Shown: one piece after another, positions 11,026 through 23,648 of the stretch
Layout of the letters: every line of letters begins with the position of its first letter
Numbering within the stretch: the first letter of the stretch is position 1
Assembly: GCF_015708155.1 (NCBI RefSeq)
Contig: NZ_JADDYD010000001.1
Span: 122,001 to 186,000 of the forward strand
Source of the DNA: Mycoplasma sp. 'Moose RK'
GTDB lineage: Bacteria > Bacillota_I > Bacilli_A > Mycoplasmatales > Metamycoplasmataceae
Reading direction: 5' to 3'
Length of the DNA: 64,000 nt
Position numbers and translations under genes: made by a program
Notes under the pieces: generated by a model
Told to the model about the DNA's origin: nothing
The model's input: the letters and a program-made list of their open reading frames with translations, nothing else
Databases searched by the model: none

Positions 11026-13956
11026 ATGAAATTAATTAAAATTGAAATTGAAGGATTTAAATCGTTTGCTGAGCCAGTAAGTATTAAATTTGATGGTTCA
11101 GTCGTGGGAATTATTGGCCCAAATGGCTCAGGAAAATCAAATATTAATGATGCAATTAAATGAGTTTTAGGTGAAAAATCAGCAAAGCAACTGCGTGGTT
11201 TTAACATGGATGATGTTATTTTTGCTGGGTCTAAAACAGTTTTACCAGTCGACAAAGCGATGGTAAGATTAACCTTTAATGATGACAGTCGTGAAGATAG
11301 TGCCCAAGTATTTACGATTTCCCGTGTAATTAAAAGGGGTGAAGGGCTTAATCAATATTTTTACAACGATCAACCTGTTCGCTATAAGGATATTCGCAAT
11401 CTAGCAATTGAGGCTGGAATTTCTAAATCCTCGCTTGCAATTATTTCACAAGGGACAATTTCAGAAATTGCTGAATCAACACCTGAACAAAGAAAACTTG
11501 TAATTGAGGAAGTCGCCGGAACTGCGAAATATAAACTTGATAAAGCTGAGGCGATTGCAAAATTAGATCAAACTCAAATTGGGATTGAAAAAATTGAATT
11601 TAAAGTAAAAGAACTCGAAAAACAAACGCATCAATTGGAAAACCAAGCTAAAAATGCCAAGATTTTTCTTGAGAAATCAAAACAATTAGAATCTGTTGAA
11701 GTTGCTCTAATCACAAACGATATTAAAGAATATCAAGTAAAATTAGCCCAATTTTCACAAAAACTTGCTGAATTAAAATTTGAAGAGCCAAAATTTGTTG
11801 CTGAAATTGAAACAAATGAGAAAATAATTGTTGATTCAACAAATAAAAAAGCCGAAATTGAAAAAAAAATCAATGATCAAAACAAAAAAATTTCTGATTT
11901 AAAAAGTCAACTTTTAACAATTGAAACTGCATATGAAAAAGCAATTCAACTTCAGGAAATGATTTTAGCAAATGAAATAAATGTTGATTTTGAGCAAAAA
12001 TTAGTTGCTTTAAAACAAAAATATAGTCAAATTTCTATTAAAAAGGAAAATTTTGAAAAATTAATTCTAGAAAATCAAAGTAAGAAAAAACAAATTTTGC
12101 AAAAACTTACTGAATTGCAAAATAAAAAAAAGGAATCCGAAAATAATTATTATTCTTTAAATTCAAAAAAAATAACTGCACAAACACAAATCGAGGAACT
12201 TGAAAAAAGACTTAATTCAAAGACTTTTTTGTCAAAAGGAACAAGAACAATTGTTGAAAATAGTTTTCTTTTCCCTGGTTTTTGTGGTTTGGTTTCTGAC
12301 ATAATTAAAATTGATGAGAAATATTTAGTTGCAATTGAAACTTCACTTGGTGCTGCTTTGAAGCAAATTGTTGTTGAAAAATCTGAGGATGCTGTCGCTG
12401 CGATTAATTTTTTGAAAAAAAATTATGCAGGTAATGCGACTTTTATCCCCCTTTCATCAATAAAACCTCGTTTTGTTTCTGATTTATATTTAAATCAGCT
12501 CGAAAAGCAAAAAGGCTTTATAAATTTGGCAAATAATTTGGTTAGATTCGAAAAAAAATACCAAATTTTGGCTGATTTTTTGCTTGGTGGGATTATTGTT
12601 GTAGATCAAATTGAAGCAGCAAATCAAATTGCAAATTTTGTTGATCACAAATATGTTGTAGTCAGTCTAGATGGCGATATCATTCGTACAAGTGGTGTAA
12701 TTTCAGGAGGCCACAAGCAAAAAAGCGACTCTTCGCTCTCAATCCAGCTTGCAATTGACGAGTTGAAAAATAGAGTGAATTTTTTTGAACAGAAAATTCA
12801 TGATTTTAAGCTAGAAATTAACAATTTTGAACAGCAAATTGCTGCTGAGAACAATTTACTACAACAAATTGAAGTTAATCTTAATGTTTTTCAAATAAAA
12901 TTTCAAGAAGTAAAAAATGAATTAATTGATTTGAAAACTCAAAATCAAGAATTTGAGAGTTTTTTGAACAAACCTGAAAAAAATGAACAAGCAATTACAG
13001 AGACTTTGAAGGACAAGATTGAACTTGAAAACCTAATTTCTGGATTCGAAGATGAAAATAAAGCCTTGAATTCAGAAAAGCAACAATTAGAATCTCAAAT
13101 TAATGAATTGACAATTTTATTGCAGCAATTGAATCAAAAACAACGAAAAATCAATGCTGAATTAAATCAAACTCGTACAAATCTGGACAAAATTGAATTT
13201 CTACTTTTAAATTTAAAAAGTGATTTGTCGCAAAAATACAATTTAACATTTGAGGCAGCTGAAGCCGAATATGAACTAGAAATCGACATTGAGGTTGCCC
13301 GCGAATTTGTTGAAAGTTTAAATCTGGAAATAAAATCGCTTGGTAACATAAATTTGGATGCAATTGCTGATTTTGAACAAATTTCCGAGCGACTTGAAAA
13401 ATTAAAAAATAATCAAAATGAACTAGAAGTTGCGCGCTCAAAAATTTTGGAAGTGATTTCTGATTTAGACAAAATTATTATTGGAAAAACGCAAGAAATT
13501 GTTGATTTGGTCAATTCTGAATTCAATTTGGTATTTCAAAATATGTTTGGTGGCGGTATTGCAAAAATTTATTTCACTGACAAAAATGATATTTTAAATT
13601 CAGGAATTGAAATTAGCGCTCAACCGCCAGGGAAAACAATCAAAAATATCCGACTTTTTTCTGGTGGTGAAAAGGCAATTATCGCAATTTCACTCTTATT
13701 TTCAATTATCAAAGCAAGACCAATTCCACTTTGTATTCTTGATGAAGTTGAAGCTGCGCTTGATGAAGCGAATGTTATTCGTTATGTTGAATTTTTGAAG
13801 CAATTGAAAGAGAATACGCAGTTTTTAATTATTACACACCGACACGGAACTATGTCTCGTGTTGATCAATTGTTAGGAATAACAATGCAAAAAAGAGGAG
13901 TAAGTTCGATTTTTTCAATTGAACTTGACAAAGCAAAAGAACTTTTGAAGGAATAA
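11026..13956 (+). CDS. smc: Chromosome segregation ATPase SMC
   Basis: 976 residues from ATG 11026, which lies upstream of a TGA Trp at 11161 that would hide the true N-terminus. The Walker A head IGPNGSGKSNINDAIKW is near residues 27-43. Coiled-coil arms flank a hinge around residues 410-550 (GFCGLVSDII..., then GGHKQKS). The C-terminal head holds the signature LFSGGEKAI and Walker B LCILDEVEAALDE, then the HRHGTM switch. It forms the dimeric ring that condenses and segregates the chromosome. Length is somewhat below the usual 1150-1200 aa, typical of mycoplasmas. It stands alone, with no scpA/scpB adjacent. Confidence 0.96.
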
Positions 13957-14021
13957 ATTCATCTAATTTCATTGATTTTTGCCAAAAAGTAAAAAAATTT
14001 TTTAGTTTTGCTAAGATCTAA

Positions 14022-14110
14022 TTTTGAATTAATTTTAGCGAAATCCACATGAAAATTGAGATTTAGGGCGGAAAAATAAAAATTTTTCCTAAATTTTTCC
14101 ACTTTTAGGT
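14022..14110 (+). repeat. Dispersed intergenic hairpin repeat, copy B
   Basis: AATTTTAGCGAAATCCACATG, then GGGCGGAAAAATAAAAA and CCTAAATTTTTCCACTTTT: the same blocks in the same order as copy A, with the GGAAAAAT/ATTTTTCC stem kept. Confidence 0.8.
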
Positions 14111-14212
14111 AAAAATACAAAACCTTTTTTCTGAAAAACTTCCTGTTTTTCAGTCTTTTCAAGTCCTTTAACACAAATCTAGTTTTTTATTTATTTTTTT
14201 AAAATTTTATGA

Positions 14213-14218
14213 TATAAT
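14213..14218 (+). promoter_or_regulatory. -10 region upstream of the ZIP transporter
   Basis: Sequence TATGATATAATTTC: TATAAT-like box preceded by TGA, giving a transcription start near 14225 and a short leader of about 35 nt to the proposed ATT start. Confidence 0.5.
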
Positions 14219-14260
14219 TTCTTAACGAAAATAAACTTATGTAGAGAGCAGGAAACTAAA

Positions 14261-15205
14261 ATTTTCTATTCTAACCCAGATTTTTATCTAGCACTTTTCG
14301 TAAACTTACTAATTTTTCTTTTAATTATCCTTGCTGTACCAGTAATTCTTGTTTTATTGGTTGCTTTTTTTAAACCAAGGATAAAATCAAGTTCTAATAT
14401 TTATCTTTATTCCCTGAGCACAGGACTTTTGTTAATGGTAGCGACAGTTGGACTGATGCAAGAAGGATTTAATGGGGCTGAAGAATTTAGCCATAAATTC
14501 GGTAATTTGGAAATTTTATATAAAATTTTAATTATCGGCGGCGGTAGCATAATTGGTCTAATTAGTGTTTTTATTGCGCGCTATTTTTTTCTAAAGTTCT
14601 TCAAAAAACGCGATCTTCATTCTGATCACAAAACCCACGATCATGGTGATCATATTGTCAATTTCTCTGATGTTGACAATCCAAAAGCTGCCTGACTTGC
14701 AATTCTTTTGCTTCTTTCCCATCGAACAATTGACGGATTTATTTTAGGTTCTGTCGTTTCTAGAACTACTTCTGGCGAACCTATTAATTGATTTTTGATT
14801 GGAACATTCGTTGCTCACATGTTGATTGAAGTTCTAATCATCCATTATCGTCAAGTTCAATATGGACAAACAATTAAAAAATCAGTGATTTACAACTTGA
14901 TTACGACAGTTATTTTGGTACCAATTATTGCAATCGGCGCTTTTGCAAACCGCTTTTTTATTAGTACTGGTTGGCTAATTCCATTTTTCAATATTTCAGG
15001 TGGAGCAATTTTGAGCTTTGTAGTAATAATTGAATTAGTTCCAGAATTTATTCATCTACGAAATAGTTCATCATCTAAGTGATATATTTCATTGGTTTTG
15101 TTTTCTGTAGGAATTGTTTTTGCATTAATTTTATTAACTATGCATGAACATCCTTCTATGGAAGCGGCTGGTGACCATCATCACCATCACAACCACTCTC
15201 ATTAA
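14261..15205 (+). CDS. ZIP-family divalent metal transporter
   Basis: About 314 residues if translation starts at ATT 14261, just after AGAGAGCAGGAAAC. There is no ATG, GTG or TTG in frame between the promoter and the first membrane helix; TTG 14357 would remove it. There are about eight hydrophobic helices. A His-rich loop (HSDHKTHDHGDH) lies between helices 3 and 4, followed by HRTIDGFILG and AHMLIEVLIIH, corresponding to the metal-binding HN..DG and HE positions of ZIP TM4 and TM5. The C-terminus ends in a run of histidines (GDHHHHHNHSH). Probably imports Zn, Fe or Mn. TGA codons at 14696 and 15080 are Trp. The start is uncertain. Confidence 0.82.
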
Positions 15206-15238
15206 ATTAATTAATAGTTGTAGATTTTTCTTTGGAAA

Positions 15239-15272
15239 TAAAAAAAGCCTAGTTTTATTTAGGCTTTTTTAT
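15239..15272. terminator. Bidirectional intrinsic terminator
   Basis: AAAAAAGCCTA / TAGGCTTTTTT with a short loop, A-rich on the left and T-rich on the right. It serves the ZIP gene (+) and probably the convergent conjugation-like operon (-), whose last gene stops at 15348. Confidence 0.85.
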
Positions 15273-15347
15273 TATAAGTGAAAAATTAGAAAAAATCAGT
15301 TAATTTTACAGTTAAAATTTCATTAAAATATAAATTTTATCAAGAAC

Positions 15348-18300
15348 CTAATGCTTGAATTTTGCAATGAATTTGTTGTAAATTCAAAAACTAGCAAAAA
15401 CTAAACCGATTCCAGAAAATAAAATTAGAGGAATCAATCAATATCATGTTGATTTTTGATCAACACCCCCTTTTTTTGTACTATTTTTGCTTGAATTTTC
15501 GGAATCTAAAACACCAGAAGGTGAAAAATCTGAATTAAAAACTGTCAATTTTTTAGTTCCATTTAATTGAAAAGAACCAGGTTCAAGAATTAAGGTTGCC
15601 TTATCCAAATTGGGATTGTTTTTGAAATCATGCGCAATTTCTGATAAGTTTTTTAAGTGCAAATATTTTTTTGCATCAATATTTTCTGGCAAAAGTAAAT
15701 TATAAACATGATCTTTGATTGCATTTTCTAGGTTTTCACTATATTTTGAAATTGAAAGTCCAAATTGTTTTACTTTTATTTCGCTTAAATTTTTAATTTT
15801 TGGCTTCCTTAAGCTGCCAACAATATTTACCAATCTTATATTTTTCACCCCATAAAATTTTTGATTTGAATTTTGTTTAGGAGTTAATTTTAAATTTCAA
15901 ATTTTGTGTGGGAGTTGTTCATTTTCTTCAATATTTTTAATTGCATTTTCAACTATTTTATCAAAATCAGCAATTTGATAATCAATATTGTACTGAAATT
16001 CTGTATTCTTTCAGGATTTTTGGATTTCACTAAGAATAAAATTTTTTGCTTCATCTGATGATTTAATTCTGGCTAAATTTATGCTATCAATGTTAAGATT
16101 TTTGAAAATATTTGTCGAATTTTCCTCAATATTTTGATTTTTTGATAGTTTTCTTAGTAAAATAAATGGTTTTTCTAAATAAAATTTGTCATTATATTCT
16201 TTTTTAATTTTGAAATTTGCAAAAATTCCATCAGGATTTTTTTCAATTACGATGTCAACTTTATCACTATTATTTTGTTTGGAAAATTCCTCAATAATTT
16301 GTCCGTAATCATCAGCATCCTCACTTTTTAGCAACAGTTTTTTATCAACATTCAAACTAATTTTCTCTTTAATCTCACTGAAATCTTCATTTTCAACCTT
16401 AATATTTTTAAAACCTAAAGTGTTTTTCTGAAAACTTGATTCTAAATTTCTGTCTAAATCAATTGCTTCAAACTCAATTTCAAAATCAAAAGATCCATCA
16501 TTATTTTCCTTGATATTAGTAATTTTTGTGCTAATTTTACCAATTAATTCCTCATCATCAATCGCCATTAAAACTAAATCATCAATCATTTCAGGCTTTA
16601 TTTCTAGAATTTTGCCTGTGTTTTTGCCATCATTTTGAGTTTTTTCTTTCTTTTTGATTATTGATGAAATTCGATTTTTAATTAATTCAATACTTTTAAT
16701 TTGTGAATTAACTTTTCGAAGTCAATATTTTTTAGTTGAATTTTCAATAAAATTTTTTCAGTGTAACAAAATTTCTTCATATGAAAGTTTTTCCAAATCA
16801 TCTTGTGAAAATTTTAGTTCTAGCAAATATTGCATCAAAAACTGACCAGGTTCTGAATCTCAAAATGGTATTATTGCCTTATTTGGAAAAATGTCAGTAA
16901 AAAGTTGTGAATTTGAATTATTACCAATCGAAACTAATTTAAAAGATGAATTTCCTTTGTCAAATTTTGAACTAAACAGTCAAATTCCTGAACTAGAAAA
17001 ATACTTATTAGCACTTTTTGTTATAACAAATTCATTCGATTTTTCATTATTTTTTTCCTTAATTTCAAATTTTTCAAGGTTCTCTGTGTTAATTGAAAAT
17101 TTTTGTGAACTATTTTTTTCATTTTTAATTAATTTATTTAAAGTAATATTTGCGCCTTTTCCACTCACACTTGCCTCGGCGATAAAACCAAAATTAGAAT
17201 TTCTGTTTCTTTTTCAGTTATTCAATTCGTTTGGTAGTTGCAAAAAAACACTGTTTTTAGGCAAATTTTTTGGATTACTCCCAGTTGAAACTCACAAAAT
17301 TTGCTTTTTTGTTCCTGTTTTTGGATCAATTAAAGGGTCAAATTTTGGATTTTTTACTTTCTTCCCGAATTCATCGCTTATTACATTGCCTTTTTCATCT
17401 TTCAAATATGGTTCAATTAATTCTTGTTGTTCCTTATTATTTGCAGGATTTCAAGCAAACCATTTGATGTCCATTATTGAATTTACAGATTTTATTACTA
17501 AATTAATTTCATAAATAGCAATTACCTTTGAATTATCCTGAGTTTCATGGTTTTTTTCAAATTTTTTAATCTGAATTTTATATTCATTATTTGCGCTTTG
17601 CGCCTGTTTTTGTTCAAGTCGTAAATCTTCCAATTCATAATCAAAATTGCGATCAAGAACATCAATTGGCTTATCATTTATGAACAAAATTTCGTTTTCT
17701 TCGGGATCAGCAATAAAATTTAACCTTGCTTTACTATGATATTCTCATTTTCCACCATTAATATAGCGAATATTTTCTTTTTTTTCTACAGTTTTTTTAG
17801 GTTTTAAAATTTGATCTGGTACATCAATTTTTATAGTTTGATCATTTGGGTCGTAAACTTGACCTGGTGTTATTGTCAGTCTTTTTCAAAATTGATCTTC
17901 ATTTTTCACATTTTTTAATTCAAAAAGGATGGCTACATTGTTGTTTAGTACAAAATTATAATAATTTTGATCTTGTGGGTGTTTAAAAACAAGAAAAAAT
18001 TCAAGTTTATTGTCGTCAATAATCCGGAATGATAAATAGCTATTATATTTTTTCTGCTCATTGTTTTCAACTAATTTTTTTTCAAATTCAGGAATTTTTT
18101 CCTTAATTTTTTGCAGATTTTCAGGCGTTGATCGCAATGAAATGTTCTTAATCTCTGAATTATTTTGATTTTCTTGAGTACTTGGAAGCAAAATTTTATT
18201 ATCTTTGATAACTTCTGTGTTAAATTTTGTTTTTAATTTATTTAAATAATTTGTTAACTCGTTGTTTGGGAGTAAACTTGGCTCCCGATATGTGTAATAA

Positions 18301-18941
18301 AATTGAAGACTTGCGGTAAATTTTTTAATTTTATTTGCTGTTATTTCAAATCCAACTCGATAAAGTAAGTTTGCAACTTTTATTTCAAAAGCGCCAAAAT
18401 CATTTTTTAATTTTTCAATTTTTTCTTTTGCAAATTTGCTTAATTTATTACTTATTTCAAGAATTTTTTGATTTTTTGCATTAATTTTTAAAGAAACAAG
18501 GTCAAAAATCGAGCTGTCATATTGACCATAAACATTAAAAATTGTTTCATTATTTCAGTTCCGAAATTTTCTTTCGTCTCAATAATATTGCCAATTTTGG
18601 CAATATTCCAATTTCTGGCAAAATTGATTTGAATGAATATCAGGATTAATTTTTGGTGCTTCACCTGGTGAATAAATTTTTTTTATGATTCTCTCATCAA
18701 ATCAGTAATATTTTAATTTTCGTGTCTCAATTTTTGAAGAATCATTTCATTCAAAATTGAATGAATTAATGTTGTTATCAACCTCAAAATCAAAATTTGT
18801 CGTGAAATTCGCAAATCCAGATTTGGTTTCGAATTCAGCATTTTTTCCGATTTCAAAATTTTGATTATTTTGAAACCCAGTTGAAAAAAAGAGAATTGGT
18901 GTTAAACTTAAAAGCAAAAAAATTGGAATTTTTTTGTTCAT
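15348..18941 (-). CDS. Large surface-anchored protein, last gene of conjugation-like operon
   Basis: 1197 residues when about a dozen TGA codons are read as Trp; otherwise it looks like five short ORFs. The N-terminus (residues 1-24) is a signal peptide without a lipobox Cys. The middle is a very Lys/Asn/Glu/Phe-rich extracytoplasmic region. The C-terminus is one membrane helix (LILFSGIGLVFASFWIY) followed by a short basic tail, so the protein is anchored with most of its mass outside. Its ATG overlaps the stop of the VirB4-like gene (TAATG). In mycoplasma ICEs a large membrane or surface protein typically follows the TraE/VirB4 gene, and position suggests a channel or adhesin component. No catalytic motif recognised. 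Confidence 0.7.
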
Positions 18942-21583
18942 TAATTTTCCTCCTTAATTAATTTGTCACCCTTATCAAAAAATAATTTTTTTTCCATCTG
19001 ATTAAAATAACCAGCGCAAATATAACGGTCATTCAGGTTTGCAGAAAAAATAAATTCACCAATTTGCGCCAAAGCAATGAACTTTTTTTCCTCCTTAGTA
19101 AGACCGCCCGATGATGAAAAAAGTTTATCAACCTTTTCAATATCGTTGCTTTTTAAATTGAAGAAGAAAGCATATTGGCAATTTTCGATAATTGCTTCTG
19201 ATTTTCGAGCAGCTTCACCGCTAATCGCAAAATCACCCGGATTTTGTGTTGTTATTATCAAAGAACCATTGTATTTTCGGATGGTTTTTGCAATTTTAAA
19301 CAAAAAATCCAACGCAACTGTGTTGGATTCGTCAATGAAACGATGTGCTTCATCAACAATTAAAACAATTTTTTGTTCTTTGTAAAAATTAGTGGCAATT
19401 TTTCCTTCAATAAAAGACAAAACTAGAAAAAAAGCTGCTTGATAAATCCTTTTTTCAAGGTGCATCAAGGTTGAAACATTGAAAATCGAGAACCCTTTGT
19501 TGATATCAAGTTCGCTACTAAAACCATTAAAAAGTTTATTTAATTTTCCATATTTGCTAAATTCGTAGCGCAAAGTTGAAAGCACAATTGTTTTTTCTGT
19601 TGGCAAAATGTAGTCAAATTCCCTTTTTTGATAATCCTCAATTAAATCATCAATTGTTGGAAATTCTTTTGGATTTAAAAGGTAAATATCATTTTCCATA
19701 TGATAAAAATTGCAATTTTTATAAATTTCATTTGTTGCTTCAACAATTGACATCACCATTTTGTGGTCAAGATTTGGTAATAAAATTTTAAAAAATTTTT
19801 CAAGATTTTGAAGGTGCAAAGCAATTGTTTCAGCATTATTTGTAGCTTTTAAATCCAAATTTTTCGCCTGTGGATTAAACACTTTTTGAATCTGCAAAGG
19901 ATTAAAAACTGTTGTTGCTCCACCCCCAAAATTAATTTTATTTGCATCTAAACTGTCACCAATTTTTCAATATTCGTTCTGTGGATCCAAAACTATTACG
20001 GAATTTCCGACTGCTTTGTTATAGGTTAGTAATTTTTTTGTGATTGTTGATTTGCCAGCACCAGATGTTCCTAAAATAAAACAATTGGAATTTTTTCTAT
20101 CCTGATTTTGCAAAAAAAGATCAAAAAATACCGGTGTGTAATCAGTTTTACTGATTCCAATTACATTGTAATTACCATCATTAAAATTTCGCGATGTAAA
20201 CGGAATTCCAAAAGCAACATTGCTTGCTGGCATTTCAATTTCTTCTTTTAAAAAGTTGCTAAATCTAAAAAAAATTGAGGCAAAACCCTGTAATTGACGG
20301 TATTTTAGTGTATTGATTGTTGCACCAATGTTACGTAAATTATTGCGATTTTTGCTTTCAATTTCCTTGAGCGCATTTTTAGTTTCACCTGTATTTAAAT
20401 AAATAAAAGTAGAGTAAAAAATTTCTTCACGAGATGAGCTAGCAATGTTAATTATTTCCTCAAGTGCGGCCCTTTCGGTGGCAGTTTTAGATTTTTGAAC
20501 AATATTTTTTTGATCAGAAAAGTTTGATTCAAGATTTTTTGCCCCACGATTAAAACTATTTTCTTTTTCAGCGCTTGAAAGGCGATTTAGGTGCCAAATT
20601 ATGCTACTATTTGTTGCAAAAAGTTGCGCTGCTCAACCCAAGGGAAGATTAAATGGATATTCATTGATGCTTTGAACTGAAAAATATTTTTGATTAATCT
20701 GAAAATAATCAGTATACCATTTGATTTGATCTTGGGCTAAATATTTGCAAATATTATCGCCATTTTCGATGTTTTTGTATTCATCATCGCTTAAAAAATC
20801 ATTGAAATTAATTATTTTTAAGTTCAAATCAAGCAAACTGCGTAAAGGTGCAATTTTCGCACGAAATCCAGTTGCTGAAATATTTGCACGCATCAAATTT
20901 ACTTGTTGAAGTAGAGAAACATCGTTTTTTTCATAAATTATTATAAAGTAGCGGTGGTGCAAATAACTGTCAAAATTAACAATATCCTGTTTGTATTCTT
21001 CACAAAAATTTTCATTAAGATTTTCAACACATTTTTCTTCAAATTTAAGAAAAAACATTTTATTTTTTCTTAAATCATTTGGATGCGCAATTTTTACTAT
21101 TGAAATTCGGTTAGTTATTGCATTTAAACTTGTTGTTAGTTGTTCTAAAATTTGCTCAATTTTCTCACTTCCAATGCTAAAAATATCCTGGCCATTGATC
21201 TCAATTCCACCAACAAAACCACCACTAACTTTAATAAAATCGTGTTTTGCACTTGTGTAAGGCAATAAATTTTGTGTATTTGCGCTGGTTCTTGACATTT
21301 TATTGTAAATTTTTGGCCGTGAAATGTATAAAATCATGTACCAAAGAATCTTATATCCTTTAAGACCTCAGTTTTTGTAGTGTTTTATTAGCGGTGTTGT
21401 AAAAATCAGAAAAAAGGATGCTGAAAAAAGCATTTTTCAAAGAATAAAAAGATTTTTCGGTAGCGCAAAACCGATACTTGCTGACAAAAAAAACATAAAC
21501 ATAATGATTGGTAAATCGACCAAAGTTATTCTGCGAAAAATCTGAATTTGAACGTTTTTTATTCGTTTATTTTGTAATTTCAT
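18941..21583 (-). CDS. VirB4/TraE-like conjugal transfer ATPase
   Basis: 880 residues from ATG 21583, upstream of TGA Trp codons that fragment the frame. Residues 20-65 form two membrane helices, like a VirB3/PrgI segment fused to the ATPase. Walker A is GTSGAGKS (505-512), Walker B is IVLIVDEAHRF (about 739-749), then LIITTQNPGDF (about 780). This is the layout of VirB4/TrbE/TraE secretion ATPases, and matches the TraE-type protein of mycoplasma ICEs. It overlaps the upstream gene by 17 bp and the downstream gene by 1 bp. It would power assembly of, or DNA/protein movement through, a single-membrane type IV channel. Confidence 0.9.
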
Positions 21584-23648
21584 CGCTTTTTTCCTTATTT
21601 TCAGCCTTTTTTATGTCATTTTTAGTTACTTTTAAATCTAAAGATTCACTTTTTAACCCATTTGAATTTTCTTTTTCAGCTTCAGCATTAGATTTTTTAG
21701 TAATTTTTTCAGTTTTTAGCTCAGATTTTTCTTTTACTTCAGATTTTGAACTTTGGTTTTCAGTTTTTCCCACTTTTTCTTGTATTTTTTCAACTTTTTT
21801 TATGTCATTTTTAGTTACTTTTAAATCTAAAGATTCACTTTTTAATCCATTTGAATTTTCTTTTTCAGCTTCAATTTTTTTAGGTGTTTTTTCAGTTTTT
21901 TTCTCGTCTTTTTCACTGTCTTTTTTTGTTTTTTCAATCTTTTCTTCCTCATTTTTTTCAGATTTTTCCACGTTAGCTTTCCCCTTTTTTGCAGTTTTTT
22001 TAGAAATTTTCACTTTTTCGCCTAAAGCACCATCTAAAAAGTTCAAATTTTCATTGGTTTCATCTTTGTTTTCCACAGAATTATTTCCCAAATCTGGAGA
22101 ATTTTCAATATTAAAACTAGGAATTTCATCACTTTTCCCAAGTAAATTTGGTTGTTCTTCAAGCAAACCTTCAGGAATAATTGCGCTGACTAATGATGGG
22201 TCTTTTTGATTGCTTTCACTATCTTTTTTCGTAGTTTTTGAGTCAATTTCTTTTGAAGAATCACTATCTTTTTTTGCTTTATTTGCAATTTTTTCATCAC
22301 TATTTTGTTCTTTTTTGTTAATTAGTTCTGATTTTTCATCACTTTTTTCAGGCATTCTTCCTTTTTTTTCAGCCCTTTTTTTTCGCCATTTTTCAATTGC
22401 TGCTTTTCCAAATTTAAAAGCAGCGACTCCTCCCATCAAACCCAAAGGTAGTGCAGCAGAACCAATGACCGGGTTACGTCAATTACTTTTTGCCCCTGGC
22501 GCAATCGAATTATCAACAATTGAAAAAGGATTTTGCCCTGGCCCGTTTTTAGCAACTAAATTTTCAATTGCCATTCCATTTCCCAGTTTATTTTTCGACT
22601 GTTTTGACATCACGCTTGTTGCACCAGCAAGCGCAACCCCACCAACTTTGAGTGTTGACGAGGCAAGTCTTTGATGGTGTTCAACCGCCCCTTCTTGCCC
22701 ATATTGCGCGGCAATTTGGCGAGTGAAGGTTGAGATTGCCAAACCACCACCAATTATGAACGCAATTTTGAATAAAAAACGAAAAATTTGTTGATTTTGA
22801 GCAATTCCAAAATCAATTGAATCAGCAATTCTATGGGTTGAAGCTATTCAAATCAAAAACAAATTAAAACTTGCTTGGTAAACAATAATGATCGCGAACT
22901 GGCCAAAAAAAGTTTTTGTTCAAGACTTTAGTCTTTTTCCGTCGTCTCAAATGCTGTTAATAGCTCAAACAGGCATTGTCAAAAAATTCATGAAAAGTTG
23001 CGCAGATGCCGTAAATCACGAGATAAAACTGATTCCCAAAATGTAAGCAATCACAATTGAGGATGCTGAAAGTGTGATAATCAAAGTCAAACCCTCGCCA
23101 CTTTCAAAACCTGAAAAAGTTGAAAAACTTGGTGCAGAAAAACTGATTGAAATTGCATTGAGTTCTTCAGTTGGAATTTTATTTGTTGCTGACTTCAGCA
23201 AAAGTCCAATTAAATTTTGATCACCACGAATGTAACGATTTATAAGTAAAAGTGTTGACTGAATTATCACAAGCAAAATAAAAAAAATAATTGGAAATAG
23301 GAAAATGAAAGCAAAGGCAGCAATTCCAGTTTTTCCCATTGAAATAATTTCAGCATCTGCTGATCTCTTGCGAATTACCAAAAATTTTAAATAGCGTAAA
23401 ACAAAAATAATAAATCCAAGTGAAATTGAAAGAATTGCAAAAATCCAAAATCCGATTGGCAAAGAACTAAAGGAGAAACTTTGTTGATTAAAAATTGCAT
23501 TTACAATGATATTTATGCCAATTTGATTAAAAATAAAGTTAAAAAAAGCAATAATTGCTAAGGGTAAATAAACTAAAAGATATCAGCCGGCTATAAAAAA
23601 AGGATAAGTAATTAGGCTGATTAAACCATTGAAAAGTCAGCCAAACAT
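21567..23648 (-). CDS. Polytopic membrane protein of conjugation-like operon (VirB6/TrbL-like)
   Basis: 693 residues from ATG 23648. Residues 1-330 or so contain roughly eight hydrophobic helices, then a Gly/Ala-rich stretch, then a last helix near residue 395 (MGLMGGVAAFKFGKAA). The final 280 residues are an extremely Lys/Glu/Ser-rich, disordered-looking cytoplasmic tail. That tail carries a 26-residue repeat (EAEKENSNGLKSESLDLKVT and following residues, twice), coded at 21606-21685 and 21794-21873. The arrangement after a pilin-like gene and before the VirB4-like ATPase corresponds to the transmembrane component of mycoplasma ICEs. It is the best candidate for the channel itself. Start chosen because it overlaps the previous stop (TAATG). 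Confidence 0.8.
21606..21873 (-). repeat. Internal 80-bp duplication in the charged tail
   Basis: Two nearly identical segments, 21606-21685 and 21794-21873, both containing TTAGTTACTTTTAAATCTAA. They differ at only a few bases and encode the same 26-residue block. Recombination between them would shorten the tail in frame. Confidence 0.8.

Larger units (their letters stand above)
13957..14260. other. Intergenic region between smc and ZIP gene
   Basis: About 300 bp without a believable ORF; an antisense 71-codon frame is A/T filler. It contains repeat copy B and the -10 element of the downstream transporter. Confidence 0.6.

Noticed and set aside
11010-11255. 81-codon minus-strand ORF over the smc start
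   Set aside because: Antisense of the Walker A region of SMC, no start signal.
16891-17514. 207-codon plus-strand ORF inside the 1197-aa protein gene
   Set aside because: Antisense to a continuous coding frame; Phe/Ser-rich composition is the mirror of the Lys/Glu-rich sense protein. No ribosome-binding site.
21508-22209. 233-codon plus-strand ORF (Phe/Ser-rich) and its 154-codon continuation at 22210-22674
   Set aside because: Shadow of the Lys/Glu/Ser-rich tail of the channel protein; repeated FSFSAS pattern comes from the internal duplication.
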